Shown here: in pieces, positions 40,158-48,038 of the stretch
How the letters are laid out: the number at the start of each line of letters is the position of its first letter
Position numbering within the stretch: position 1 is the stretch's first letter
NCBI GenBank assembly: GCA_023473665.1
Contig: JAMCYM010000002.1
Span: 307,270 to 371,269, forward strand
From: Candidatus Marsarchaeota archaeon
GTDB taxonomy: Archaea; Micrarchaeota; Micrarchaeia; Micrarchaeales; Micrarchaeaceae
Length of the DNA stretch: 64,000 nucleotides
Direction: 5' to 3'
Position numbers and translations under genes: made by a program
Notes under the pieces: generated by a model
Database searches by the model: none
Told to the model about the DNA's origin: nothing
Seen by the model: only the letters and a program-made list of their open reading frames with translations

Positions 40158-42692
40158 ATGCAGGCAGAAGCCATAGACCACATAAGGTTCACGACGATAA
40201 GTCCAGAGATGGTTAAGAAGATGAGCGTAGCGAAGCTCATAGTGCCCGACACCTACAACGAGGATGGCTACCCGATAGACGGAGGGCTGGTAGACCAGCG
40301 CCTCGGCGTGATAGACCCTGGCTTGAAGTGCAAGACCTGCGGCGGCAGGGCGAAGACGTGCACAGGCCATTTCGGGCACATAGAGCTCGTCAGGCCGGTC
40401 ATACACCCCGAATTCGCGAAGACGGTATACCTGCTGCTGCAGTCGACGTGCGAGAGCTGCCACCGCATCCTTCTCGACGAGAAGCAGATGGAGCAGTTCA
40501 AGCCAATAGTAAGGAACCTTATAACGACAGATGCCATAATCGAGGACAACATCGAGACCGAGGGCAAGCTCGCCATGCTCACGAAGAAGCTGAAGAGCGT
40601 CAAGAAATGCCCGCACTGCGACACCCCGCAGCAGAAGATAAAGTTCGAGAGGCCGACGTTCTTCTACATCAACGGCAACAAGCTGAAGCCAGATGAGATA
40701 CGCGACTGGCTGAGCAAGGTCAGCGACGACGATTTGGCGTATTTTGGCATAGACGGGAAGGCGACGAGGCCGGAATGGCTTATCCTCACCATGCTGCTCG
40801 TGCCGCCCGTGAACGTGAGACCGTCGATAACGCTTGAGACCGGGGAGCGCAGCGAGGACGACCTGACGCACAAGCTTGTAGAAATAATGCGCATAAACCA
40901 GCGCCTTGAGCAGGACATAGATGCGGGCGCGCCACAGATCATAATAGATGACCTCTGGGAACTGCTCCAGTATCACGTGACAACGTATTTCAACAACGAA
41001 ACGCCTGGTGTGCCAGTCGCAAGGCACAGGAGCACACGGCCGCTCAAGACGCTTGCGCAGAGGCTCAAGGGCAAGGAAGGAAGGCTGAGGTACAACCTGA
41101 GCGGCAAGCGCGTGAACTTCTCGGCCAGGAGCGTCATATCGTGCGACACGCGCATAGGCATAAACGAGATAGGGCTGCCTAGGCGCCTTGCCGAGAACCT
41201 GACCGTGCCGTTCTACGTCACGAAATGGAACCTCGAGGCAGGAAAGAAGCTTCTGTCAAGTACCGAATGGCCTGGCGTGCTCAACTTCATAGGCAGGGAC
41301 GGCATGCGCAAGCGCATCACCGAGCTGAACAGGCAGGAGCTGCTCGGCGCGGTCGAGCCAGGGATCATTCTCGAGCGCCAGCTCATGGACGGCGACCTTG
41401 TGCTGTTCAACAGGCAGCCCACTCTGCACAAGTTCTCGATAATGGCGCACAGGGTGAGGGTGCTGCCGGGAAAGACGCTCAGGGTCAATGTCAATATAAC
41501 GATGCCGTACGGCGCCGATTTCGACGGCGACGAAATGAACATACACGTGCCTCAGAGCCTCGAGGCCCAGGCCGAGGCGAAGTACCTCATGCAGCCCAAG
41601 GAGCTGCTGCTCTCCTCAAGGGACGGCAGGCCGATATCGTTCCTCATAGAGGACCAGATCGCGGGCATATACCTGCTCACCAAGGACGGCGCAATGCTGA
41701 CCAAGGAAGAGGCATGCCTCATGCTGGCGAGCATAGGAATACACGAACTGCCGAAGGCCGAGAAGGGCGGGCTCTACAGCGGCAAGGCAATATTCTCTGT
41801 AACATTGCCGAAGGGCTTCAACTACGAGGAGAAGAGCCCCAAGGGCAGGATTGTGATAAAGGACGGCAAGCTGATTGAGGGAGCAGTAGGCACGACCTCT
41901 GTCGGCGGCGGGGGCGCGCTGCTCTCAAAGCTTTTCATCGAATACGGGGCCGAAGCGACCAGCGATTTCCTATTCAAGGCAGGCGCGCTGGCCCTCAGGA
42001 TGGACTACCAGCACGGCCTCACGGTCAGCATACGCGACTACTACAACACGCCGGAGATGAACCGCGAGCGCGACGCTATAAACAAGGAGGCCGAGGAGCG
42101 CGTGAGCGCGCTCGTAGACAGCTACAAGGGCAAAAAGCTCGAGAGCCTGCCCGGATACACCAGGAGGGAGACGTTCGAGATACTTGTCATAGCAGAGCTG
42201 GCGCATGCCAGGGAGCGCGCGGTCGGCTACCTCAACAAGGCGCTCGACGAGAGCAACAACGCCTACCTCATGGCCACGATAGGCGCCAGGGGCGCGCTGC
42301 TCAACATGGCATGGATAAAGATGCTGCTCGGGCAGCAGCAGGTGCGCGGCAAGCGCCCCTCCAGGGGCTACAGCGGGCGAGTGCTGCCCTACTTCAAGAG
42401 GAACAGCAAGGACCCCAAGGAGAAGGGCTTTATCGAGCAGGGCCTGATGAGCGGCCTCACGCCATTGCAGATGTACATGCACGCCATGGGATCGCGCGAC
42501 TCCACAATGACGAAGTCGCTCGTGACTGCAGTGAGCGGCTACCTGCAAAGGCGGCTCATAAACGCGCTCCAGGACTTCTACATCGACACGAACCTCAGCG
42601 TCAAGGACGCGAGCGGAGCGCTCATACAGACCATATACGGAGGCGACGGCATTGATCCGGCCATGGCGGTAGTCATGGGAAAGAGCAGGTGA
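40158..42692 (+). CDS. rpoA1: RNA polymerase subunit A' (N-terminal part of Rpb1)
   Basis: 844 aa. Clamp zinc site CKTCGGRAKTCTGHFGH (about 57-73), lid/rudder, and the catalytic DFDGD triad in PYGADFDGDEMNIHVPQS. Two oddities: the Asn before ADFDGD, nearly invariant in all cellular polymerases, is Gly; and the bridge-helix start GREGLVDTAVRT is replaced by SRDSTMTKSLVT, although SGYLQRRLINAL follows normally. The split from A'' is at the usual archaeal place. Start ATG 40158; GTG 40152 is alternative. Confidence 0.97.
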   Translation: MQAEAIDHIRFTTISPEMVKKMSVAKLIVPDTYNEDGYPIDGGLVDQRLGVIDPGLKCKTCGGRAKTCTGHFGHIELVRPVIHPEFAKTVYLLLQSTCESCHRILLDEKQMEQFKPIVRNLITTDAIIEDNIETEGKLAMLTKKLKSVKKCPHCDTPQQKIKFERPTFFYINGNKLKPDEIRDWLSKVSDDDLAYFGIDGKATRPEWLILTMLLVPPVNVRPSITLETGERSEDDLTHKLVEIMRINQRLEQDIDAGAPQIIIDDLWELLQYHVTTYFNNETPGVPVARHRSTRPLKTLAQRLKGKEGRLRYNLSGKRVNFSARSVISCDTRIGINEIGLPRRLAENLTVPFYVTKWNLEAGKKLLSSTEWPGVLNFIGRDGMRKRITELNRQELLGAVEPGIILERQLMDGDLVLFNRQPTLHKFSIMAHRVRVLPGKTLRVNVNITMPYGADFDGDEMNIHVPQSLEAQAEAKYLMQPKELLLSSRDGRPISFLIEDQIAGIYLLTKDGAMLTKEEACLMLASIGIHELPKAEKGGLYSGKAIFSVTLPKGFNYEEKSPKGRIVIKDGKLIEGAVGTTSVGGGGALLSKLFIEYGAEATSDFLFKAGALALRMDYQHGLTVSIRDYYNTPEMNRERDAINKEAEERVSALVDSYKGKKLESLPGYTRRETFEILVIAELAHARERAVGYLNKALDESNNAYLMATIGARGALLNMAWIKMLLGQQQVRGKRPSRGYSGRVLPYFKRNSKDPKEKGFIEQGLMSGLTPLQMYMHAMGSRDSTMTKSLVTAVSGYLQRRLINALQDFYIDTNLSVKDASGALIQTIYGGDGIDPAMAVVMGKSR

Positions 42693-42696
42693 TTTG

Positions 42697-43743
42697 ATGG
42701 CGAAAGGGAAAGACGAAGCCAAGATAGCTGTCGGCGAGCCGGTGGGCGTCGTCGCCGCCCAGTCCATGGGAGAGCCCTCGACGCAGATGGTGCTCAGGTC
42801 GTTCCACTCAGCAGGAATGTCGTCTGTAGTGACCACCACTGGCCTGCCGCGCATCATAGAGATCATAGACGCGAGGAAGAAGCTCGGCTTCCCGATAATG
42901 CACGTGTTCATGGAGAAGGGCTCAGAAAAGAGCTACGAGAAGGCCAAGGCGGTCAAGCGCAAGATAGAGGGAGTGAGGCTCGGCTCGGTGCTCAGCTCGT
43001 TCGAGGAGAACCTTAGGAGCGCGACCATGGAACTGGCGTTTGACAGGGAGAAATTGCAGGCCAACGACCTCACGGTCAAGGCGGTGCTTGATAGGATAAG
43101 GCGGGGCTTCGAAACCGTAGAGGTGTCGAGCGACGGCGACAGGGCGACGTTCAAGTACAAGGGCAAGCGCGACATAAAGGGCGTGCGCATGACATTTGTA
43201 CGCATCAGGGGCCTGACCGTTGCTGGCCTCGACGGCATAAGCAAGGCTGTCATACAGCAGGACGACAATGGCAACTTCTACATAATGACCGCAGGCAGCA
43301 ACGTGGCGGGCGTAGCTGCCGTGCCCGGCGTGAACAAGGAAAGGATCTACTCGAACGACATCTTCGAGATCGAGAAGGTCTACGGCATAGAGGCCGCAAG
43401 GAACCTCATCGCGTATGAGCTGTCCAAGACGATAAGCGACGAGGGCTTTACCGTGAGCTTCAGGCATGTGGCGCTCATAGCTGACGCCATGACGTACAGC
43501 GGCAAGATAAGGAGCGTGGGCAGGCACGGCATCACGGGCGACAAGAGCTCGGTGTTCGCGAGGGCCGCATACGAGGAAACGGTCAAGCACTTCGTCAACG
43601 CTAGCGTATTTGGGGAGCGCGACATACTGAAGGGCGTGGCGGAGAACATACTCATAGGCAAGCAGGTCAATGTAGGCACGGGGCGCATAAAGCTCACGAT
43701 AAGGAAGGACGACCTGAAGAAGATAAAGGCTGCCAGCGAGTGA
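42697..43743 (+). CDS. rpoA2: RNA polymerase subunit A'' (C-terminal part of Rpb1)
   Basis: About 348 aa. The trigger-loop region GEPVGVVAAQSMGEPSTQMVLRSFHSAG is complete and normal. The jaw and cleft follow, with DAMTYSGKIRSVGRHGITGDKSS and FARAAYEETVKHF near the end. ATG 42697 overlaps nothing; the gene starts 4 bp after A'. Last gene of the polymerase operon. Confidence 0.97.
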   Translation: MAKGKDEAKIAVGEPVGVVAAQSMGEPSTQMVLRSFHSAGMSSVVTTTGLPRIIEIIDARKKLGFPIMHVFMEKGSEKSYEKAKAVKRKIEGVRLGSVLSSFEENLRSATMELAFDREKLQANDLTVKAVLDRIRRGFETVEVSSDGDRATFKYKGKRDIKGVRMTFVRIRGLTVAGLDGISKAVIQQDDNGNFYIMTAGSNVAGVAAVPGVNKERIYSNDIFEIEKVYGIEAARNLIAYELSKTISDEGFTVSFRHVALIADAMTYSGKIRSVGRHGITGDKSSVFARAAYEETVKHFVNASVFGERDILKGVAENILIGKQVNVGTGRIKLTIRKDDLKKIKAASE

Positions 43744-43829
43744 TGCGCATAAATATGTTTGCTCTCAACTTCTAAACGCGTTTAATAGTAGCATTACGCA
43801 TTTGCGTTTGTTTGGTGTTTGGTGTGGAA

Positions 43830-44054
43830 ATGACCCAAGAAAGGCCATTCGACCTGCTCAACAAGTCTGTTGGGCAGCAGGTCCTGATAAGGCTGAAGAA
43901 CAACATGAGCGTGAGGGGCAAGGTCACGAGCTTCGACGCACACATGAACCTTGTGCTCGAGAACGCCGAGGAGCTCGATGACGGGGAGCTGAAGGCCAAG
44001 CTCGGCACGATACTGCTCAGGGGCGGCAACATAATATTCGTGTCGCCAGTCTGA
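43830..44054 (+). CDS. LSm/Sm-like archaeal protein
   Basis: 74 aa. Sm1 (RPFDLLNKSVGQQVLIRLKNNMSVRGKVTSFDAHMNLVL in outline) and Sm2 (LGTILLRGGNIIFVSP) motifs are both complete. It forms heptameric RNA-binding rings. ATG 43830 gives the usual length; the frame runs to 43812. tRNA-Ala(GGC) follows 19 bp downstream. Confidence 0.94.
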   Translation: MTQERPFDLLNKSVGQQVLIRLKNNMSVRGKVTSFDAHMNLVLENAEELDDGELKAKLGTILLRGGNIIFVSPV

Positions 44055-44073
44055 TTCTCGCTGTGCTTGCTGC

Positions 44074-44145
44074 GGGCTTGTAGCGTAACGGTAGCGCACC
44101 TGCATGGCATGCAGGGGGTTGCGGGTTCGAATCCCGCCAAGTCCA
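44074..44145 (+). tRNA. tRNA-Ala (GGC)
   Basis: Acceptor GGGCTTG/CAAGTCC, anticodon stem CCTGC/GCAGG with loop ATGGCAT (GGC), T arm GCGGG-TTCGAAT-CCCGC and discriminator A. No intron, no CCA. Its last 25 nt recur in altered form at 45288-45312 and 46721-46745, bounding toxin cassettes. Confidence 0.93.
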
Positions 44146-44170
44146 CAATGCCCTTTATAAGCGTGAAACC

Positions 44171-45079
44171 CTAATTTTGCAACGCGACTGTATATTGCTT
44201 AAGCAGCTGTTCCGCCAAGAAAACGGCGAAGTGCTTCTGGTCGCCTTTATCTGCATACTCGATGCATCTGTAATACTCTTCTTTGTTTGCAACTTCAATT
44301 ACCACTGCAGGAAAATGATTTTTCAGCAGAATCCAATTCATCAGTAACCTGGCGGTTCTGCCATTGCCGTCTGTGAATGGGTGTACATTCACCAGCTTGT
44401 TGTGCATCAATGTCGCTAATTCTACTGGATGCAATGCCTTTTTTTGCTTCCTGTATTCTTCAAACAGTTTTTGCATAAGGCCAGCTATCTCTAGAGCTTT
44501 TGGAGGGATATACTCTGATCCCATTATCCTAACACCGCCGTCCCTATAATCGCCTTGAATCCTGCACGAAGTATTCTTTGTTATTTCATATTGGATCTCG
44601 CATAAAAACTTCTTGTTGAGCCCCCCTTTATGTTTTTTAACAAATTCCCATGCATCCAGAGAGTTCAATGCCTCAACCACATCCTCGGTTCTTGACCCTT
44701 CTGGCGCTATTTTGTCGGAAATGACCAGTGCAGTTTGCCTAAGCGTTAATTTATTGCCCTCAATCGCGTTAGTGTTATAGGTGTAACGCACCAGGAAATC
44801 CTTTGGAAGCGCGTTATCTGGCGCTTTGTTAAATACGATTATAGAAGCTCTTAAGTCATCCAGCTTTTCCATCAGTTCCTTAGATAGCCATCTGCTATTA
44901 TATTGACTTGCCGCCATTTTCTCTATTTCAAGAAAGTATTGCTGCAATTCTTCATGCTTAGGAATTTCCCTACCGAGGAATATCCTTATTTTTTTAACTT
45001 TTGCAGCAGAAGTTCTGATGCTCTTCACTAGGTAATAGTAATAATGTTTCCCGTGGAGCTGCTTTTCTATGAATGGCAT
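44171..45079 (-). CDS. Fic-domain AMPylase, self-inhibited class II
   Basis: The Fic motif HPFTDGNGRTARLL (233-241 onward) supplies the catalytic His, the metal Asp and the ATP Arg. The inhibitory alpha-helix motif [S/T]xxxE[G/N] is present before it as TNAIEG (about 103-108), so this is a class II enzyme with built-in antitoxin. About 302 aa from ATG 45079, which lies where the TATA box (45101-45113) predicts a leaderless start; ATG 45121 is upstream of that. It targets proteins by AMPylation, often as a toxin. It lies between tRNA-Ala and a tRNA fragment. Confidence 0.88.
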   Translation of the reverse strand: MPFIEKQLHGKHYYYYLVKSIRTSAAKVKKIRIFLGREIPKHEELQQYFLEIEKMAASQYNSRWLSKELMEKLDDLRASIIVFNKAPDNALPKDFLVRYTYNTNAIEGNKLTLRQTALVISDKIAPEGSRTEDVVEALNSLDAWEFVKKHKGGLNKKFLCEIQYEITKNTSCRIQGDYRDGGVRIMGSEYIPPKALEIAGLMQKLFEEYRKQKKALHPVELATLMHNKLVNVHPFTDGNGRTARLLMNWILLKNHFPAVVIEVANKEEYYRCIEYADKGDQKHFAVFLAEQLLKQYTVALQN

Positions 45080-45082
45080 ATG

Positions 45083-45132
45083 TATGTCTACAACATTAGA
45101 ATATTTAAATTTTGTGGTCATAATGTCTACAA
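45083..45132. promoter_or_regulatory. Direct repeat flanking the fic TATA box
   Basis: ATGTCTACAA occurs at about 45084-45093 and 45123-45132, on either side of the TATA-like AATTTAAATATTC (minus strand). Candidate operator half-sites. Confidence 0.4.
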
Positions 45133-45265
45133 ACTACTAAATAGCAATAAATGTAGCCATATGGTATATCCTCTGCATAAAAGACACAGATGTTCGCATT
45201 TTACGAAAATAAAATCTGCGGTGGCTATATGAAAAAAATGTCTGACGACAAGCTAGGGAATTCTC

Positions 45266-45312
45266 ACCCGTTCGCAACGGAAAGGCCGCGGGTGCGATTC
45301 CCGCCGAGCCCA
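45266..45312 (+). repeat. tRNA-Ala 3' fragment 1 (att-like)
   Basis: The 3' part of a tRNA with loop TTCGCAA (anticodon CGC, Ala), variable loop, T arm and CGAGCCCA acceptor end. No 5' half is present. T-loop position 55 is G rather than T. The last 25 nt match fragment 2 at 24/25 and tRNA-Ala(GGC) at 21/25. It directly abuts the AbiEi2 stop codon. Confidence 0.75.
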
Positions 45313-45945
45313 CTAATACGGGCTTCTGAGCTTGCCTGCGGACGCAGGTCCCTTATACCTCTTTATGAAGTTCGTCACTATTTTTGCAGTGCGTTTGTCA
45401 TACCGCTTCAGGTACTCGCGGATCTTATCCCTGCTTATTGCCCTGAGAAGATCGCTGTAGTTTTGGATTGGCAGCTTTACCTTGTAATAGAAAAGGTCTA
45501 TCAGGGTTTTCTCCGGATCCGATACAGGAACATTAAGTGTGCCGTATTTGACTATGTCAAACCCGAAGAAGTATCTTGCAGGTATATGGTGGACGAATAC
45601 TAGCTCCTTCTTATCCCCGAATATGCTTATAGTTGAGTTGCGAACTTTCCTTATAGTTAAAATGTCTGGCTTTGAATTCTGCGTCCAGAGGTCCCTTATT
45701 GTCAGTGCGGACAGCAGCCCGTAATAGAAAGGACCGTATGCGAAGCCTGCAATCATTATGTCCTTCCTAAAAGTATATACCCCCTTCTTCACAGTGTATA
45801 GCTTACCGCTGGCCTTCATGTATGAGACCAGTCTGGAGATGTTTGATGCCTTAAGCCTTCTGCTCTTGAAGTAAAGCATAAGGTCTCTATTCGTGAATAC
45901 CGGATAGCTTGAAAAATGTTCTGCTATCTCTTTAACTATTGCCAT
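45313..45945 (-). CDS. abiEi: AbiEi-family antitoxin, second copy
   Basis: 210 aa. Winged helix (NRDLMLYFKSRRLKASNISRLVSYM in outline; GVYTF) plus AbiEi domain (FAYGPFYYGLLSALTIRDLW, VSDPEKTLIDLFYYK). Clearly homologous to the protein at 29115-29711. It overlaps its toxin gene by 14 bp. The stop lies next to the tRNA-Ala fragment, so the cassette boundary is tight. Confidence 0.88.
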   Translation of the reverse strand: MAIVKEIAEHFSSYPVFTNRDLMLYFKSRRLKASNISRLVSYMKASGKLYTVKKGVYTFRKDIMIAGFAYGPFYYGLLSALTIRDLWTQNSKPDILTIRKVRNSTISIFGDKKELVFVHHIPARYFFGFDIVKYGTLNVPVSDPEKTLIDLFYYKVKLPIQNYSDLLRAISRDKIREYLKRYDKRTAKIVTNFIKRYKGPASAGKLRSPY

Positions 45946-46618
45946 CTAACCACCTCTTTATCCTGTCGATCATCATTTCAAATGATGGCGGCAAACCTGC
46001 AATTATAAGGTGACCCAAGCTGCCAATGTCCGGCGGCGGATTGCCATTTATTTTGTTAAGCAATGACCTTAGTCTCTTTACGGTTGTGGCGTCACGCTTG
46101 TCAATCAATGATGTTAGGTAATAAATGTCGTATAGGTCATTCGCCTCCGGATGCTTGAATTTGCCCGCGTTGTCCAGCTTGTCTTCGTAGGTAGCTATTT
46201 TCTCGTTTAGCAATTCCAGAGGACTAAGCGACAGCACAACAATCTTGCTGCCATCGATTTTTGTATATTCCGATTCCTTGCCGTTTTTGTACTTGAAATT
46301 TATGTCAATTTTCATTTTAGTATTGGATTCCACTAGAAAGTGCATCGTGTCTGTTGCATTTTCGTATCCTTTCTCCTTCATGCTGAACCCTGACTCTTTC
46401 AGGAAGTCCGAAAGCTCCTTGTAGTGACGCATTTTGTCTTCAGAGGTCTTGGCATCTAGATAAAAGTCCAAATCGCGTGAGAACCTGTTCCCGCCATAGC
46501 ATCTCCATATCGAAGTGCCTCCGTGGAATACCAGCCCCGCATACTTGCTATAAAGTAGCTCTACCAGGGCATCCTCCAGCTTTGCCTTCTCCGTCTGCGA
46601 TGCATCCCTTATATCCAT
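45932..46618 (-). CDS. abiEii: AbiEii-family nucleotidyltransferase toxin, second copy
   Basis: 228 aa. FHGGTSIWRCYGGNRFSRDLDFYL holds the nucleotidyltransferase Gly-Gly and Asp pair (49, 51); EKIATYEDKL...DLYDIYYL is the C-terminal motif. Toxin first, antitoxin second, as in the other pair. ATG 46618 (the frame starts with TTG 46621). An inverted repeat with the same core as AbiE pair 1 lies 15 bp upstream. Confidence 0.88.
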   Translation of the reverse strand: MDIRDASQTEKAKLEDALVELLYSKYAGLVFHGGTSIWRCYGGNRFSRDLDFYLDAKTSEDKMRHYKELSDFLKESGFSMKEKGYENATDTMHFLVESNTKMKIDINFKYKNGKESEYTKIDGSKIVVLSLSPLELLNEKIATYEDKLDNAGKFKHPEANDLYDIYYLTSLIDKRDATTVKRLRSLLNKINGNPPPDIGSLGHLIIAGLPPSFEMMIDRIKRWLDGNS

Positions 46619-46635
46619 CAAATCACAAATACATT

Positions 46636-46657
46636 TTATTACAATTTTATGTAATAA
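46636..46657. promoter_or_regulatory. Operator-like inverted repeat of AbiE pair 2
   Basis: TTATTACA and TGTAATAA with a 6-nt A/T spacer, downstream of a TATA (TTTAAATATG, 46671-46680 minus). The core TTACA-N6-TGTAA is shared with 30374-30397. Confidence 0.65.
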
Positions 46658-46720
46658 TATGCACTTACATATTTAAATGCTTTATGGTGGCTTTGGACCC
46701 ATACGAGGTTCTCCGATACT

Positions 46721-46745
46721 GCGGGTGCGATTCCCGCCGAGTCCA
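46721..46745 (+). repeat. tRNA-Ala 3' fragment 2 (att-like)
   Basis: T arm with the same T-to-G loop change as fragment 1, then CGAGTCCA. 24/25 identical to fragment 1, 22/25 to tRNA-Ala(GGC). Closes the AbiE cassette 1433 bp from fragment 1. Confidence 0.75.
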
Positions 46746-46821
46746 TTCTACGTGTCCCTCGTTGGTATGCGCATATCCTCACCGAATACAATTTATATCT
46801 GACTACAAGAGTACTACCTAT

Positions 46822-47214
46822 ATGCACAGGTCTAATGAGATGCCACAGATTATAAGGGAGGTCGGATTCGGCTTTAATTGGAGTTCGAAAAAGGTCTGGA
46901 AGCTTGACATACCAGTTACGGGTATGCAAATGAGCGAACTACAATGGCATTTCAATATACCTTTCTGGAATAAGCCGGGCGGGTACTATGACCTAAAGCC
47001 AAATGAGGTCATGGAAAATCCTGAAACATACAAAGCCGAATATGACAGAGTTATTGGATCAGATTTAAAACATCCGATAGATGTAATGCAAAACAAGGGC
47101 AGATGGTTGATACTTGACGGCTTGCACAGGCTAGCCAAAGCGAAATTGTTAGGTATGGATACCGTCAAGGTAAGGAGGATACCGCGTAGTAAAATACCTA
47201 AGATACAAATATAG
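46822..47214 (+). CDS. ParB/sulfiredoxin-fold protein
   Basis: 130 aa. HPIDVMQNKGRWLILDGLHRLAKAKLLGMDTVKVRRIP in outline matches the ParB N-terminal nuclease-like domain with the DGxHR motif, which in the family binds nucleotide. There is no HTH domain, so it is not a full partition protein. ATG 46822 begins the protein; the frame is open far upstream. It lies just outside the second tRNA fragment and may belong to another cassette. Confidence 0.72.
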   Translation: MHRSNEMPQIIREVGFGFNWSSKKVWKLDIPVTGMQMSELQWHFNIPFWNKPGGYYDLKPNEVMENPETYKAEYDRVIGSDLKHPIDVMQNKGRWLILDGLHRLAKAKLLGMDTVKVRRIPRSKIPKIQI

Positions 47215-47285
47215 CCATACAGGAAGGGACTTACAATTTTGTTGGAAGCGCAGTCAAGTCCATCTCTGTTGTAACCGATCGCAGC

Positions 47286-47462
47286 TCAGTATGACGCATA
47301 GGTATATGTGAGGTCTCCTCCGCAGTTCATGCAGACGTAGTCGCCGTTATTGTCCGTGTACTGGTAGCCGCAGTCCTCACAATAGAACGAATAGCACTCG
47401 TTGCACGAGAAGCCGGGCTCGCCCTTCTTTACGGTCTTGCCGCAGCTCGCACAAACCGCCAT
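47286..47462 (-). CDS. 58-aa double zinc-ribbon protein
   Basis: Eight Cys at residues 4, 7, 20, 23, 28, 31, 44 and 47 form four C-X2-C knuckles (CASC, CNEC, CEDC, CMNC), enough for two zinc sites in a rubredoxin-like or RING-like arrangement. Acidic and aromatic end (YTYASY). Starts with ATG 47462. Possibly an RNA- or protein-binding adaptor. Confidence 0.7.
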   Translation of the reverse strand: MAVCASCGKTVKKGEPGFSCNECYSFYCEDCGYQYTDNNGDYVCMNCGGDLTYTYASY

Positions 47463-47498
47463 AGTATCACAGGTTGAACATCATCCAGCTCTTCGGCC

Positions 47499-47942
47499 TC
47501 AGCCCTTCTGGCTGAGCAGCTGCGCCGCGAGATTGACGCTGAACGTGCCGTTGCCTATGTTGAGCCACTGAACTGTGTTGTTGGGCTTGAACGCCATTAT
47601 GGCGGTAGTATTGTCTATGGTCATGTTGTATTGGTATATGCTGGTTTTGGCAGTGTTGTTCGTTGTTACGGTGTAGCCGAGCTGGAACTGGTACGTGCCC
47701 GGCGGTATTTCCAGCGTGGTATTGCTTGCATTTATTACGGTGCGGTTGTCCAAGCCGAGCAGGTACTGGTGGGCGCTGGTCAGGTATACGGTAAGCTTGC
47801 TTGTACCTGGCGCCTGGAACAATGCTGTCTTTGCGCCGCTGAACAGGCTGTGGAAAAAGCTGGATATGCTGCTAAAGAGGCCGCCGGTAGTAATGCTGGC
47901 TATGGCTATTATGAGAAGAACTAAAATAGCATAGGTTTCCAT
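47499..47942 (-). CDS. Membrane-anchored extracellular protein
   Basis: About 147 aa from ATG 47942. The first 30 residues are a single membrane anchor or signal (METYAILVLLIIAIASITTGG). The rest is rich in Thr, Asn and Tyr strands with N-glycosylation sequons (NRT, NAS, NTT, NGT), like archaeal surface domains, and may be a PEGA-like beta domain (LEIPPGTYQFQLGYTV). Function unknown. Confidence 0.65.
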   Translation of the reverse strand: METYAILVLLIIAIASITTGGLFSSISSFFHSLFSGAKTALFQAPGTSKLTVYLTSAHQYLLGLDNRTVINASNTTLEIPPGTYQFQLGYTVTTNNTAKTSIYQYNMTIDNTTAIMAFKPNNTVQWLNIGNGTFSVNLAAQLLSQKG

Positions 47943-48038
47943 GCTTTGTTTTGTGCAGAACAAACTAAAAAACAGCATGTTGCCGAAACTGCACGACATG
48001 CTTTTACAGTTTCACGTTCAACTGTATATGGTGTTCAA

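Noticed and set aside
40146..41027. Long antisense frames opposite the RNA polymerase genes
   Set aside because: Compositional shadows of highly conserved coding sequence.
47253..47268. Third tRNA-Ala fragment (CAAGTCCA-like) after the ParB-like gene
   Set aside because: Only about nine bases match and no T arm precedes it.
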